Origin: Sciurus carolinensis
Lineage: Eukaryota; Chordata; Mammalia; Rodentia; Sciuridae
Assembly (NCBI RefSeq): GCF_902686445.1
Contig: NC_062221.1
Coordinates: 39,820,575 to 39,884,574 of the forward strand
DNA length: 64,000 nucleotides
Direction: 5' to 3'
The notes below the pieces were generated by a model. It saw only the letters and a list, made by a program, of their open reading frames with translations, was not told the DNA's origin and ran no database searches. Shown in pieces: positions 11,631 to 23,175 of the stretch. The position numbers and the translations under genes were made by a program. The first letter of the stretch is position 1. Every line of letters begins with the position of its first letter.

Positions 11631-11903
11631 CTTACATTTTTTTTCTATTGTTTGTTCTAATTAGTTATACATGATAGCAAAATGTATTTTGATTTATTGT
11701 TCACAAATGGGGTAAAATTTTCCATTTCTCTGGATGTACAGGATGTGGAGCCACACCATTCATGTAGTCTTACATGTACATAGGGTAATGATGTTTGTCA
11801 CATTCACCATCTTTCCTTCACCCTGCCCCTCCCTCATTTCCCTCTACATAATCCAGTATTCCTCTATTCTTCACTAATGCCCTCCCCCCACCCACTTACA
11901 TTT
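11631..11903 (-). mobile_element. Short L1 3'-UTR insertion with 9-bp target-site duplication
   Basis: Element about 11640-11894, starting (plus strand) with an oligo-T run, then ctaattagttatacatgata, ttgatttattgttcacaaat, cttacatgtacatagggtaa and a C/T-rich segment. The word cttacattt occurs at 11631-11639 and 11895-11903. The same sequence occurs in the larger L1 at 48.5 kb. Confidence 0.75.
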
Positions 11904-12067
11904 CTTGATCCAACATTGTTTACTGCATTGCTGCCTGAGTCTGTAATGGTTAACTTATTGAAATCAACTGTTTTCCTTTTGTCTTTTGGTACAATGAAAA
12001 AAAAAATGCTTGCTATTTTCCCCTACCATGATAATGTTTATATTTATGGAAAATTAAAGACTATCTG

Positions 12068-12141
12068 ACTTCCTTTCTTCCTTCCTTTCTTCCTTCCTTT
12101 CTTCCTGCCTTCCTTCCTTCCTTTCCTCCTTCCTTCCTTTC
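12068..12141. repeat. (TTCC)n microsatellite
   Basis: An interrupted run of ttcc and tttcttcc units. The strand is purely pyrimidine over most of its length. Confidence 0.9.
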
Positions 12142-13514
12142 ATCTGTGTTCCTCATCTGAGTATTGAGTAAGGGAAACTGATATTTTATTAAATCTTGTC
12201 TTTGCAAATTATAATTGATGTATTTCTTTACTTTTTGAAAAGTACAATTTAGTAAAGTTCTTATTTACAGTTAGAAAAAAAATAGCATCTGCCAGGGTCA
12301 AAATGCAGAAAATTGCATATTTATGAGATTATAGCAGTCAATATGACAATGTTACATTCTTTATGGTTCAAATTTATTTCATTTTCCAATGAAAAAAGAG
12401 TCATTTCTAAAGACAAATATTCACTTAATGTAAAAGGCAGTGATTCGTGCGGAGTGCATTTATATATACATTGCTTATTTGCCTGGGAACAGATTAAAGT
12501 CATGGATGCTTTGTAAAAACATTTATGCATGAAGGAAATGAAATATTTTTTAGCTTATTTTGGTATCAACTATTTTTTTTAAAAGGTGAACATACAAAGA
12601 AATGTGAAAATAATTGAACCAAAATGCAAATGGTCAGTCAGTCTTACCAGAATATGAAAACTTATTAGTGCTACAACCTAGATAGAGTTGTACCACAGTT
12701 TGAAAGACTGCTATTAATAACTAATGCAAGTATCTGACCAGCAACAAATTTAATAAATTTAAGTAATCCAGTTATTAGAAAATATTTTTTAAAATTCTAA
12801 CTTATACACAGTAACTCTGTATATCAGACAGATAAAGACTATGATGCATTTCAGATCTGAAATGTTTAATTATTTTGCCTGGCTACAACTGGTGTTCTAC
12901 TTTTAGTTAGGGCTCAATTTTTATGTACATGTAAATGGTGCAGTATGTCTCCATAGTGAGACAATATTTGATATATTGTCCAATTTAGATAAAATATGAT
13001 CATCATAAGGGAGAAAAATTAAAAGGGAAAAATTATTCAGTGAAGATTTCAGCAAATGAGATCTGAAAAGAAATCAAGAAATGTAGAAAATAGTTGATGT
13101 AAGGCTGAAGTGCCAGGACATTCTAAGAAAGGGTTGTTGTAGAGGAAGAATGGGGTTGCAGATGAATTTAGAATTAAAAATGATATATGTGAAAGAATCT
13201 AGAAATATCCCCAGAGAAATGACAGTGGAATAATAATCCAAAATGCATCATAAAATAACGGTCAGACCAAGGGACTTATTACCTAATTATGAGAGGCATT
13301 TAGGCTTCTTGCTATTTGAGACCTGTATTACTATTTGGAGCCTCTGGTGGTAGCTAAGAAGACTTTTTTAAAATCTGGAAATTTGAAAAATAACATAAAG
13401 GGCAATGTTTTAGATGAAATAAAACAATTATATTTTTTAACTTTTTTTATCCTCTAAGCCATGCCATTTTGTCTAAAAGGCAGAAGTTTTAATAAGTGAA
13501 ATTGAGCAAATTAT

Positions 13515-13592
13515 ACTGTTCTGTTTTGTGCATTTACAAATATATAACAATGAATTCCACTGTTATGTATAATTACAATGCACCAATAAAAA
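13515..13592 (+). mobile_element. L1 3' terminal fragment, plus strand
   Basis: Reads acaatgaattccactgttat, gtataattacaatgcaccaa and an A-rich tail. The same terminal block is seen at about 6710-6755 and 20.2 kb. Confidence 0.55.
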
Positions 13593-14833
13593 AATCATCT
13601 GAATTTTTGTGAGAGGAAGTGCTTGTAATATTTTACAGGAGAAAGAATGTTTTGTCTCCAAATGACCTTCATTCAGATATTTTATGGCGACCCCTCACCT
13701 TGATTGACTGATTGCATTTTCTTTCATTTCTGTCTCTTGTCTTCATTTCCTTGAGTTGGTTGGTACCTTTTCCCAGGTTAATTGAGACAATGACCCTTTT
13801 TTATCTGTGGCTGCTCCTGTAGTTATGGAGCAATAGGATTTTTGTAAACTCAGCAGTGACAGGCCACCCAACTTAACAGAGAGCTGAACTGAACCAAGGG
13901 CGGAGAGCCAAAAACCCTGACCACACAATTCCCAGGTGCCCAGCTTAAGGAAAGCAGAAGCAGGTGTCTGTTGCTACTCTTTGGCCATTATATTAGAAAA
14001 GACCACTACAAAATTCAGGCAAAATAGATTACTCTTCAGCTGAGGTGTTTCAGTTTGACATCTTCTGGGGCATTTCTATTTTCCCCAGGGCACTTATGTT
14101 TTAAGAAGAAACATTCAGGCTGGTAGAATTCTAGAATAATAGTACTGCAGGAGACTTAAAGATCATGGGTAGAAAGCTGCTCATTGGGCAGGACATTAAA
14201 GGCAACAATGTCACAATTGTAACAAAAACCCCCCAGATCTCACTCATCCCCACAAGCATCATCTAAATGTTCAAACAAATGCTCTGAGTTAAAACACAAT
14301 ATTTAAAGTAAACCTTCTGTCCTTTCTCAGAAGTATATTACCACTTCTCTTCCCAGTTGTATGAGAAAGGAACTTTTGCTGGAGAGCACTCTTTGATCTG
14401 AAGTTCTAGAAGAATAAGCGCATTATGGAGTTTAAGATGGTCTCCTTTTTTGCAGCTGTCAAATGCTACTAAATGGAATTCTTTGGCTCCTCTCTCTCCA
14501 GCTGTTTTTTAGTTCTTCAGGTTTATTCATTCCAATGGTGTTTGAATTAGAAAAATAGCAGAGATCTCTTCTCCTGTTCTTATAAATGCATTTGGAGATT
14601 ATTTACATTCTTTTAAAATAAATAACAGGCAAAGAAGAAGCATGTTGGAAACATAAGTCAGAATAGGTCTTGTTATCTTTGAGTTATAGTTTCCTCAATG
14701 TTTGTACTATAGGACCTGAGAAAGAGGAAAACAGCAGGAACACTGTTTTAATTTGGAAAGGAGGCTTCTCAGAGATTCCTTAGGTTTGCTCAACCCCTGT
14801 CTCTGCAGTAACAGGTGTGTCTCTTCCCTACAG

Positions 14834-14956
14834 ACCTTGATGAGTGCGAGAATGGAGAGGCCTGCTGTTCCCAGCTCTGCATCAACTATCTAGGAGGCTA
14901 TGAGTGCAGTTGTCAGGAAGGCTTTCAGATCAGTTCCGATGGTTGTGGATGTGATG
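14834..14956 (+). CDS. EGFEM1: Exon: EGF domain with extra cysteine pair
   Basis: 123 bp, phase 1-1. Split codon plus exon opens D-L-D-E-C, then [24 protein letters not shown] and ends SSDGCGCD. Eight cysteines, with CC and CGC groups, the same unusual pattern recalled for the corresponding MEGF6 module. Acceptor is ccctacag, donor gtaaat at 14957. Intact. Confidence 0.9.
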
Positions 14957-15039
14957 GTAAATTCCAGAGATCTAATATGCAGTAGTGGATGTGATGGGGC
15001 AATCAGAGGAGGAGGACTCTGAGGTGCAGCACTGTGACA

Positions 15040-15245
15040 CTAAAGAGATTGGATTTCTATGTGGTTCTACCAGTTCCTATTGTGTGACCTTGGCAGTTCC
15101 AACTTCTATGAACCTCAGATTTTCATCAGTAAAATGAAGGCAGTATTAGGATGAGCAAATAAATTAAGGAAAGTAATAGATGCAAGTATAGTGGTTGACA
15201 CAGAGAAGTCCCTCAACTAAAATAAGTGATTATTATCATCATATT
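15040..15245 (+). repeat. MIR SINE
   Basis: Reads cctattgtgtgaccttggca, ctatgaacctcagattttca, tcagtaaaatgaaggcagta and ends near gattattatcatcat. Clear MIR core and 3' portion. Confidence 0.7.
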
Positions 15246-16415
15246 CATTAGTGCTTACCTCATCTCCCACACGTGCATATACACACATACACATGAACAT
15301 GCACACCTAAGCAGTTACAATGTTCTAATTTAACTTTCAGGTAATTTCTAGCTTGTGAGGTTTTTTTGTTTGTTTTTTGATATAGGGGGGTTGGACTATA
15401 GTGAGTAGAGTCAGTTAACTTTCTTTATGCTATTAAAAATAGGTCATGTAAGTCATTGCTTGATTTTCTTTAAAAAGTTACCTTTGATGTACAATCTTTA
15501 AATTTTCATTTTTTAATCATTATTATTCAAAACTACATTTTTTCTTGAAATCAAAGCAAAGATCAAAATGTTGATCTCTACTCAAATAACAGGTCAAATG
15601 TATGACTTCAGTGTCTCAGAGAAAATAATGTTTCTTTGCTTAAAGAAACAAGTGCCTTAATTCTGTTGAGATTTTTTTTTCTTATAGATAGCAAGGCCCC
15701 CCAGCCTTTCAGTATAGATAACAGCAAAAATCACACAACTATGTCTATATATACTACACATAGTAGAGTATATTACCATTTACCACATTGTATCCAATTA
15801 GCAGAGCCAACAAAAAATTTTGAATTTTATGTACCATCTGCTCTTTGGCAGAGTGAGCCAAGAAATGATTGTATGGCATGAATGTACATACTTGCGTACA
15901 CATATCCAAATGGAAAATTTATCTGTAATCTGAGGCAAAGCCTAGAAATACAGCTTCATTTGTGAATTTTTAGTATCTCGTACACATTGACCGAAGTCTG
16001 GACTCAGATCGGTCATAAATCAGTAAGTCATATGAGGTCAGAGACTAGAGTTCTTCCATCTCTAAAGTTCTCCAAAATCTTTGTACCAACTTATTCAGAG
16101 AGTAAGGGTTCCATCAAATATTAGAATTCATGAATGAATGAACATTGTCCAAAATGGTGCATAGCCTAAAACCATGGTTTTTAAAGTTTTGTGTTCTTTA
16201 TCTGACACTCATAATCAAGGTCTCAGAAAGACCTTACTTATGTAGATAAACTACAATACATTTGGAAATAAGCAAAGAAAAAAGAATTGGCAGGGTACCT
16301 GGAGAAAGCATGGGTGGGGTGGGGCTGTGCCTGCTCTCTGCATGGCAATGCACTGTTATTGGCTAATAAAGGTCACAGAGGAACACAAACAGCAGATACT
16401 TTTCCATCTTGCTAG
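15246..16415 (+). other. Remainder of intron before the next EGF exon
   Basis: No repeat or exon recognised. An 81-codon open frame at 15636-15881 has no splice context and no family resemblance. A G-rich patch (gggtggggtggggc, 16310-16325) lies about 90 bp before the exon, possibly a splicing-modulating G-run. The acceptor ttgctag is usable but has a weak tract. Confidence 0.45.
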
Positions 16416-16538
16416 ATGTGGATGAGTGTTTGGATGTCAGCACAGTCTGTGACCAGCTCTGTATCAATTCTGTGGGAACCTATGACTGCATCTGTGCAGG
16501 AGGCTACAGAATTGGAAGTGACAGGAGAACTTGCATCT
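16416..16538 (+). CDS. EGFEM1: Exon: calcium-binding EGF domain
   Basis: 123 bp, phase 1-1. Opens D-V-D-E-C and continues VCDQLCINSVGTYDCICAGG, ending RRTCI. Six cysteines in EGF spacing. Donor gtaagt at 16539 is strong. The exon ends with T of a split codon. Confidence 0.9.
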
Positions 16539-16605
16539 GTAAGTAACTCGAGAATTTTCTTGGGTCTTTTCTAAACTGCTTCCACCCTCATTTTGTTTTC
16601 AAGAG

Positions 16606-16709
16606 CAACAGAGATCACATATTCCTCAATGCCACCTGTCTTCCCCATTTCATCTTCAACAGAGATCACATATTCCTCAATGCCACCTGTCTTCCCCATT
16701 CCATCTTCA
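16606..16709. repeat. Two-copy 51-bp tandem duplication
   Basis: A unit starting caacagagatcacatattcc and ending ccatcttca is repeated with a period of 51 bp (16606-16656 and 16657-16709), with one visible mismatch (attt versus attc). It lies about 70 bp past the donor of the preceding exon. Confidence 0.9.
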
Positions 16710-16734
16710 TAGTCCGAGACCTCTCTCTGTCCCC

Positions 16735-16880
16735 TCTTCCCTACACCTTCCTTCCTTCCTGCTTGCTTTTCTTTCCCTCTTTCTTTTTCTTTCTTTCCTT
16801 CCTTCCCTCCTTTCTTTTTTCTTGTCTCTCTCTCTCTCTCCCCTCTCTCTCTTTCTTTCCCTTTTGCTCTCTCTCCCTCA
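16735..16880. repeat. C/T-rich (polypyrimidine) low-complexity tract
   Basis: Almost pure pyrimidine on the plus strand: ttccttcctgcttgctt, then runs of tcttt, tccc and (TC)n. It lies in the 475-bp intron between two coding exons. The Lys/Glu/Arg-rich 112-codon frame on the opposite strand is a by-product of this composition, not a gene. Confidence 0.85.
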
Positions 16881-17013
16881 CTTTCAACTCCCAGTAGTTT
16901 TCCCTTCATTTTTGATAGACTTTTGAATGGGCCATCTCAAAAGTGCTTTGCCTGTCAGTGGCTTCCCCTGGGCTGCTTGGTTCCAGCCCTCACTGCTCTG
17001 TCCACTTGATCAG

Positions 17014-17259
17014 TGTTTCCTTTTCCAACCAACATGCTGAAACCCAGCATGTCCTCTATGGTCTTAGCTTTAGATGATGATGAACTGGAGGGTGAAGAAG
17101 AGGAATTAGAAGTTGTGAGGTTTCCAGGACTTCTACTCCAGAGCCTGCCTCAGCTGGGTCATTATGTTGCTACCTCCCCGGCTGCTTCTAATGAAGATGA
17201 AGAAGATGAGGGAGAAGAGGAAAAGGATTTCCAGGAAATAACTGCTGTGCACAAAGACG
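17014..17259 (+). CDS. EGFEM1: Exon: acidic linker between the two EGF groups
   Basis: 246 bp if it starts after the AG at 17012-17013; phase 1-1 either way. The AGs before 17068 and 17074 are in the same phase and would give a shorter exon. An upstream AG before 16987 is excluded because it leads to TGA. Encodes a non-EGF segment with two acidic runs (DDDELEGEEEELE and NEDEEDEGEEEKD) flanking a hydrophobic part (RFPGLLLQSLPQLGHYVATS). MEGF6 has a comparable linker with an acidic run and an LPQL-type motif at this place. Donor ggtgagta at 17260 is strong. No cysteine. Likely an extended, charged spacer. The start is the least certain exon border in the gene. Confidence 0.75.
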
Positions 17260-18429
17260 GTGAGTAAAATAATTGACCTCATTACACAGGCCTCTCCTTA
17301 TTTTTAGGTAACTCACATATATTCTGTTGAGGCAGTTTCATTATCATTATTTAACACCATCAAATGTTTTAACATGAAGTTTGCAAAAAAAGTCTGACTA
17401 AGATCACTTCTTTACTGCTTCTATCAAATTTCCCATCTTTTGCCTTTCTTCTTCTTGCACAATAAAGAGGTGCTGGGTAGGTATTTGCAAAAATCAAGGT
17501 GTAGGGTGAAGAGGTGCCCTTGCTATATTACACAGGGAAACAGAGCGGGAAAATCTTTAAATTCACATAAAGGGGGAACAAACCAGGATTTTAAATTCTT
17601 CTAATTATTAAAATTTCATTAGAAGTCACCTTATATAATTAAAATCTACCTTAAATAGCCTTATAGTTTCCTTTCTAGATTTTAAAACACAGAACCAATT
17701 GTTTAATATGCTCAGATGAAGAAAATATCATCAAAATGTGAACAGTTTTTCTTCCATATCCAAGCAACAGAGCTCAAGCATTAAATCATTTCCGATCAAA
17801 ATAAATTAGCACAACCTCTATCAAAACTAACTGTGCACAGCCAGTCAAAAACTGCTTTTTTCTTTTCTTTGTTAAACAGAGCTACACATTTTGTTCTACT
17901 TCAGTTTGTTGTGTTTTAGCAATATAAAAGCTTGATGACTGCTATAGAAGGCATTTATAAAAGAGCAGAAATATTTTTATGTTATGAGAAAATCATAATA
18001 ATAATATCAATAAATGCTTCTACATGAAAGGAGGAATATTTTTATGTTTCTTAACTAAGCTTCTGATTCTTTGGCTACTAAAATCAGAATAGAAGTAGTT
18101 CAGGGCAACAGACAGTCAGAACTTGATTAACCTGAGTAAGTTTTGGAACGAAGGGAAACAGACACACCTCTGCTGTGTCCCACGCCCCGCTGCCCCACAA
18201 CTGTTTGCCAATATATGGACTGTGCTGGGAAATCCAAAAGACAGCTGCTAAGAGCTAGGCAGAGCTAGGCACAGTTCTCAGCAGTACAATGGTGACAAGG
18301 AAGCAAAAATTATATCTCAGGGTCCGTCAAAGTAGAGACCTTGCTAGAAATGGCAACTTTTAAAACCATTATATCTGAAAGAACTCACTCTAAAAATAGC
18401 AACAAAATTTGAAAAAGAATGAACCTTAA

Positions 18430-18837
18430 GTGAACGCAAGTCTTATTCAAATTAAAGTGATCTTCCTCAAAAACAGAATGGAGAAATAAATTACATTGGT
18501 ATAGTTCTGTAATGGGATACTCTACAGCCAGAAAAAACAAAATCACATACATATAATGTGGATGACTCTTACAAACATTACATTAATGAAAGAAGCTTCA
18601 CACCAAAGAGCACATATAATTCCATTTATATAAATTTCAAAAATGAAAGCAATCTAAGGTGTTAGAAATCAGGATAGTACTTAATTTGTGAGGTTAATGA
18701 CATACCCATCAAGTCACCTTTGAGATTTTAGGTAGCTGGTAATATCTTGACCTCAGTGGCATTCATATAAATTGTTTATATCATGAAAAAATTTTAAAGT
18801 GTACACTTGAGGTTTGTCTACTTTTTGCATGTGTACT
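18430..18837 (+). mobile_element. Old L1 (L1M-type) 3' end
   Basis: Reads gtggatgactcttacaaaca, attaatgaaagaagcttcac, attccatttatataaatttc, ggtgttagaaatcaggatag. These are hallmark phrases of old L1 3' regions. Interrupted by the SINE that follows. Confidence 0.7.
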
Positions 18838-19050
18838 CATTTTGGGGGGCAGGGATACCGGGATTGAACTCAGGGGCACTTGGCCACTGAGCCACATTCC
18901 CAGTCCTGTTTTGTATTTTATTTAGAGACAAGAGTCCCACTGAGTTGCTTAGTGCCTCGCTTTTACTGAGGCTGGCTTTGAACTCTCGATCCTCCTGCCT
19001 CAGCCTCCCCAGTCTCTAGGATTATAGGTGAGCGCCACCATGCCTGGTTT
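18838..19050 (-). repeat. B1-dID composite SINE, minus strand
   Basis: The plus strand reads gggattgaactcaggggcac, ttggccactgagccacattc, tttgaactctcgatcctcct, gcctcagcctccccagtctc, gccaccatgcctggttt. Flanking words ttgcatgtgtact and ttgcatatgtatt look like a slightly decayed target-site duplication inside the old L1. Confidence 0.85.
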
Positions 19051-20134
19051 GCATATGTATTAATTTTTGTTAAAAAAATTATTTGTAAAAGAAAACCATG
19101 CACATAAAACCTGGAAAGAAAACCACTAAACTACCTGGGATATTTGTTATTAGTGTGTTCTGGAATTAAGAGTGAATTCTTTTTTATTTTTTCTTAAGAC
19201 TCTGGATATTCTCTAGGGAACATATTCTAATATAATTGGGAAAAAATAAAGTGAGCTCTATTTTAAAGGTATCTCTTTGTTGTGGTCTCTCTGGAACTCT
19301 CTAGGATATATGCTTTCAAGAATCCTGGTTTTCTTTGGGCAATAAAGGATTTCCTTTCCATTTTCTGATATGTAGACAGTTAGGAACTGACTAAGACAGC
19401 ATCACGTTGCAGTTATTTAGGTCACACTTTGGGACAACCTTGCAGCCGGAGCCATGAGGACAGCATCAACAGAGACAAATGCCTGAGGGAAAGACCCAGT
19501 GCTCCTGCCCTTCTTTGCAATGAAATTAAGTGATGGCCTGAGAAATGGTACAGGTCACCAAGCTACTGGGGACAAGTTCTCTTTAAGTCGTGCTCCCTAA
19601 AATGTCGAAAGAAGATAAAGAATTGATGTGGGTGAGAAACCAAGTCATTTACTGTGCATAAAGAATCCCTGTGAATGCTGAGGTTAAACTGAACTTGGAG
19701 CACAGAGGAGACTTTGTGTTCCCTGGGAAACCCGTGCTCTGTCTCTTGTTTCTCCACAAAATGTAAAAGTTAATAAAGGATCTTAATATTTTAGGCTTCT
19801 AAAACTCCCTCCATTTAAATAAGTCATCAGACCCTGGCAAACTATTCCCAGTGAAGGAATAAAAAAAAAGGAAAGGAAAGAATTTCTGGTACAAAGTGCA
19901 ACTAAATGAAATTGCTTGACTTATTCCTGCCCATTTTTCATTTTTGTGAGATATTTTTCTTTTCTTTTTCTCTTTTTTGATATATGCTAACAGAGTCATT
20001 TACATAGGTTTAATTTTTTATATGTCTCTTCTGAGAAAATAACAAAGATTTAGGCATGGTATCACCCGAAAATCTTTTTCTTCATATTTTAAATGAAGAT
20101 ATGTTTTCTGGAGTTACAACTGATCCTACAATAT

Positions 20135-20256
20135 GTACAATCAGAAAAATGAGAAAGTATACTCCATTTATGTATGATTTGTCAAAATGCATAAATGCAT
20201 TCTACTGTCATGTATAACTAATTAGAACAAATTAAAAAATTAAATTAAAAAAACTG
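20135..20256 (+). mobile_element. L1 3' terminal fragment with A-rich tail
   Basis: Reads tgcattctactgtcatgtat, aactaattagaacaaatt and an A-rich tail. This is the complement of the terminus seen in the 11.64 kb copy. Confidence 0.65.
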
Positions 20257-23046
20257 TCCTGTGATAAAATAAAGTATATTGTTTGTCTTTGTTTTCTTTT
20301 TAAAAATCCAGCATACACCTTGTTTCATAGAAGGGTTTGTCCTAGTCTTTATGGTTGCCTTGGAAAATGGTATAAACAGATTTTCTTCTAAACCTCCTGT
20401 ACAAAAAAGGGCACAGATTTTCTTTCTGTTATATGATATAGATGTAAAGCATGAGTCGTGGCACAGAGAAGTGGGTTAGCCAAGATGACTTGTTAGGATT
20501 TTCTGCATCTTCCTTAGCATCCCTAGATCATGCTTCTCTGCTGTTTTAAAGCTTTAATTAAGAGTGTGCATTCCCTGTACAAATGTGTGTACTTCTTGTT
20601 CAGTCACTGGTAACCATCTAAAATCGAGCTCCCATAAATCCCTTTTGTTTTTATCCCAGGCACACCTCCTTGCCCAGCCCATTATTTCCAGCAATCTAAA
20701 CCACCTGCCACTCGATCCCCTGTACTTTTTAAGTTGGTGCTTTCTGTTAAACTACCGTCTTTGATGGTCCATGCTACCTATGGCATGAAGACCTAGATGG
20801 TGACCCTAGTCTAACACAGCTATTTATCTTTCCAGTGGATTAAACTCTCTCTACATTGGCTGAAACTCCCTTACTAAGCTGTTTATTCATTGGCCAGGTC
20901 CCGTTCATATTTATTCGTTGTTAAATTATTCCACATCACAAGCACCCACTACTTCAGGGAAAAAAATGATAAAAACAAATTTAAAAAAAAAATTTGGAAT
21001 TGCGACACCCAGCTATACAGTTATATTGAACTATAACTTGACATGCTCAATTATATAAAATTGGAATTAAGAAAATGTTCTCGTATGATTTTTTTGGAAG
21101 TAAACATTTACCTTACATTGTAAGTTGTGTTCATAAATATGCATCTTCTCAACTCTTGATCCCTAACATGGTAGCATGAGAAATAAAACTAAAAATTCCT
21201 ATGCCAAATACATCAGAATAAAACATTTCCAGAACAAATGAATATAGGAGTATTAGAATTAAGCTGCTGATAAAATAAAGGCAGGATGGCCCCTTTGGCT
21301 TTAGAAACCTTGAACATCTACATAATCATGAGGTCCTATAAAGTGGGGTCTACTTGGGAAAGAACACTGACTTATTAGCATTTCTTTTCCATCCTCTTTC
21401 ATCATTTCTACAAAAATGAAAACATAACAATCCCAATCCATCTATCAGTAATGAAAAAAAAAGCTTGTACTAATTCATTAATAATAGGAGGTATTGGGGG
21501 TATTTCCTTAAAAATTCCTATAAATTATAATAAATGGATGTGATCAATCATTCATTACCCATATTTTTAAGATTCTCAGCTTTGAAAATGCACCAAGGGA
21601 AACAGAAAGGAACATTCATCAGGGATCTAGAAAGTAGGCTTTCCTACAGAGTAACTCTTCTGACCTAATATCTTTTATGAAAATATCTACTGTGATTTTT
21701 CAGGAATTTCTCTAAGTAATTACAATGAAACAGTTTAAAAACTATAATATATCATTTAATTTTAATAGCAGATTTTTAGGACCCCGTTCCTTCTGAAGAA
21801 ATTTCATATTGAAATCATTTATTTTTTGAGATTACCTTGTGCTAGGGAAGAAAAGATCATTTCACACAGCAGATGAATGGACTAGAACATGGAAGGGAAG
21901 GTTGATGATGTCTTCCAAATCATCCACTTGTGGTTAGGAACATGTCTTAAAATTCTCTTCTCTGGATCTTTGCTCTATTGGGTGCTAATGAAATATTTGG
22001 CAAATCCTTGTATTTTATGATATAATATTCTTCTTCATGCAGTAGTGCTAGATAATAGTGTAGGTTTGCCTGTATTGATGACTTGCGATAATCCAGACGC
22101 TGTGGAACCTACTGAGAATTCTTCAGCTTCATTTCACAGGTGTATTTTTTAAACTGTCCCTTCTATAGTTGCTGTGAGAATTCAGACACTTATTACATAC
22201 AGATTAATAATGTAGAACTAACAAATGTTCATTTCTTGTCGCTGTGTCTTCTCTTTTGTTTTCCTCTCATCTTTTTTCTCACCCTCTTGTAGTAGCCTGT
22301 GGCTTGAAAGCAAATAAAAAGGTGAATGAAAAGCTGAGTTCCACATTGGCATCTGGAATGGTGTGGGAGAGTGTAGAGAGGAAACAATATAAATGTAGTT
22401 TTGTAATATTTAGCCTATTATGGTAAAATGTCAATTAAAATGATTGGTAAAATTGCCTCAACAACTATATTTACTCAAGTTCAAATAAAATCAGACATTT
22501 TTCTCAATGTATTTTTTTTATTCAAATACTAAACACTTTCCCCCAAACCAAAAAAAAAAAAAAAAACAGACAAAACTATTGTAAGCTTAACTTTATCCAT
22601 CTTTGACAATGCAAAGTACCTCAGGACCCCCAAGAGAACCTTAGCTGCATTCATTTCTGGTTAAATAAATGACACTTTTTAATGCGTTTTTCAAAATAGA
22701 GGGTACAGTTTGTTTCTCATTAAGGTTAGTTTGAGTGGTGCTGCAAAGGTGTCTGGGCAGCTTTGGAAACGGGAGAGTTGGAGTTTAAGGAAAGAGGGAG
22801 ATTTCACATCTGAACCTTGTTAACATTTCCTTCACCCATCATTATTTTAACTAGCTGCATCAGTAATTCCCCCAGGAATGATTATGTCATATGAACTAGG
22901 AATATGCCAGAGATTTTTTTCCTGGGTCTGCAAACTAGTAAGATTTTAATTACTTGTTATCCATCGTAATGGACAAGCTTTTCTTTCCCTCCATTTCTAA
23001 TGCAAGAAGTATGTGACACTACTTGTTTTTTCTATTTTCTTCACAG

Positions 23047-23175
23047 CTTGTGCCCCAGAGATGGATGGGAAAGAATGTGACAGCATCTGCAAGTGTCAGA
23101 ATGGAGGCACCTGTGACCTTCTGACTGGACAGTGCCGGTGCCCACCTGGGGTTCATGGGAAGATTTGCGAAGATG
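23047..23175 (+). CDS. EGFEM1: Exon: laminin-type EGF domain 1
   Basis: 129 bp, phase 1-1. Split codon G|CT gives Ala, then [35 protein letters not shown] and ICED. Eight cysteines and the [16 protein letters not shown] motif place it in the MEGF/laminin-type EGF class. Acceptor ttcttcacag and donor gtagga at 23176. Intact. Confidence 0.9.

Larger units (their letters stand above)
10602..14833 (+). other. Intron, about 4.2 kb
   Basis: Contains an A-rich (AAAAAG)n tract at about 11213-11246, an L1 tail at 11.64-11.89 kb, a TTCC microsatellite at 12.07 kb and an L1 tail at 13.52 kb. The remaining stretches (10.6-11.2, 12.15-13.5 and 13.6-14.8 kb) show nothing I can assign. The acceptor cttccctacag at its end is strong. 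Confidence 0.6.
17260..23046 (+). other. Intron, about 5.8 kb
   Basis: Holds an old L1 3' end split by a B1-dID (18.43-19.08 kb) and an L1 tail (20.14-20.26 kb). Poly-A runs occur at 20.97 and 22.55 kb. I looked here for the extra EGF exon that MEGF6 (as recalled) has between linker and first laminin-type EGF and found none. The stretches 17.3-18.4, 19.1-20.1 and 20.3-23.0 kb otherwise show no recognisable element. Confidence 0.55.

Noticed and set aside
16571..16909. 112-codon Lys/Glu/Arg-rich minus-strand frame
   Set aside because: It comes from the C/T-rich tract and the 51-bp duplication read in antisense; no protein family resemblance.
20564..20640. Frame with C-x2-C-x3-C-x2-C (CIPCTNVCTSC) as the missing EGF exon
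   Set aside because: Spacing does not fit an EGF module and there are no suitable splice sites.
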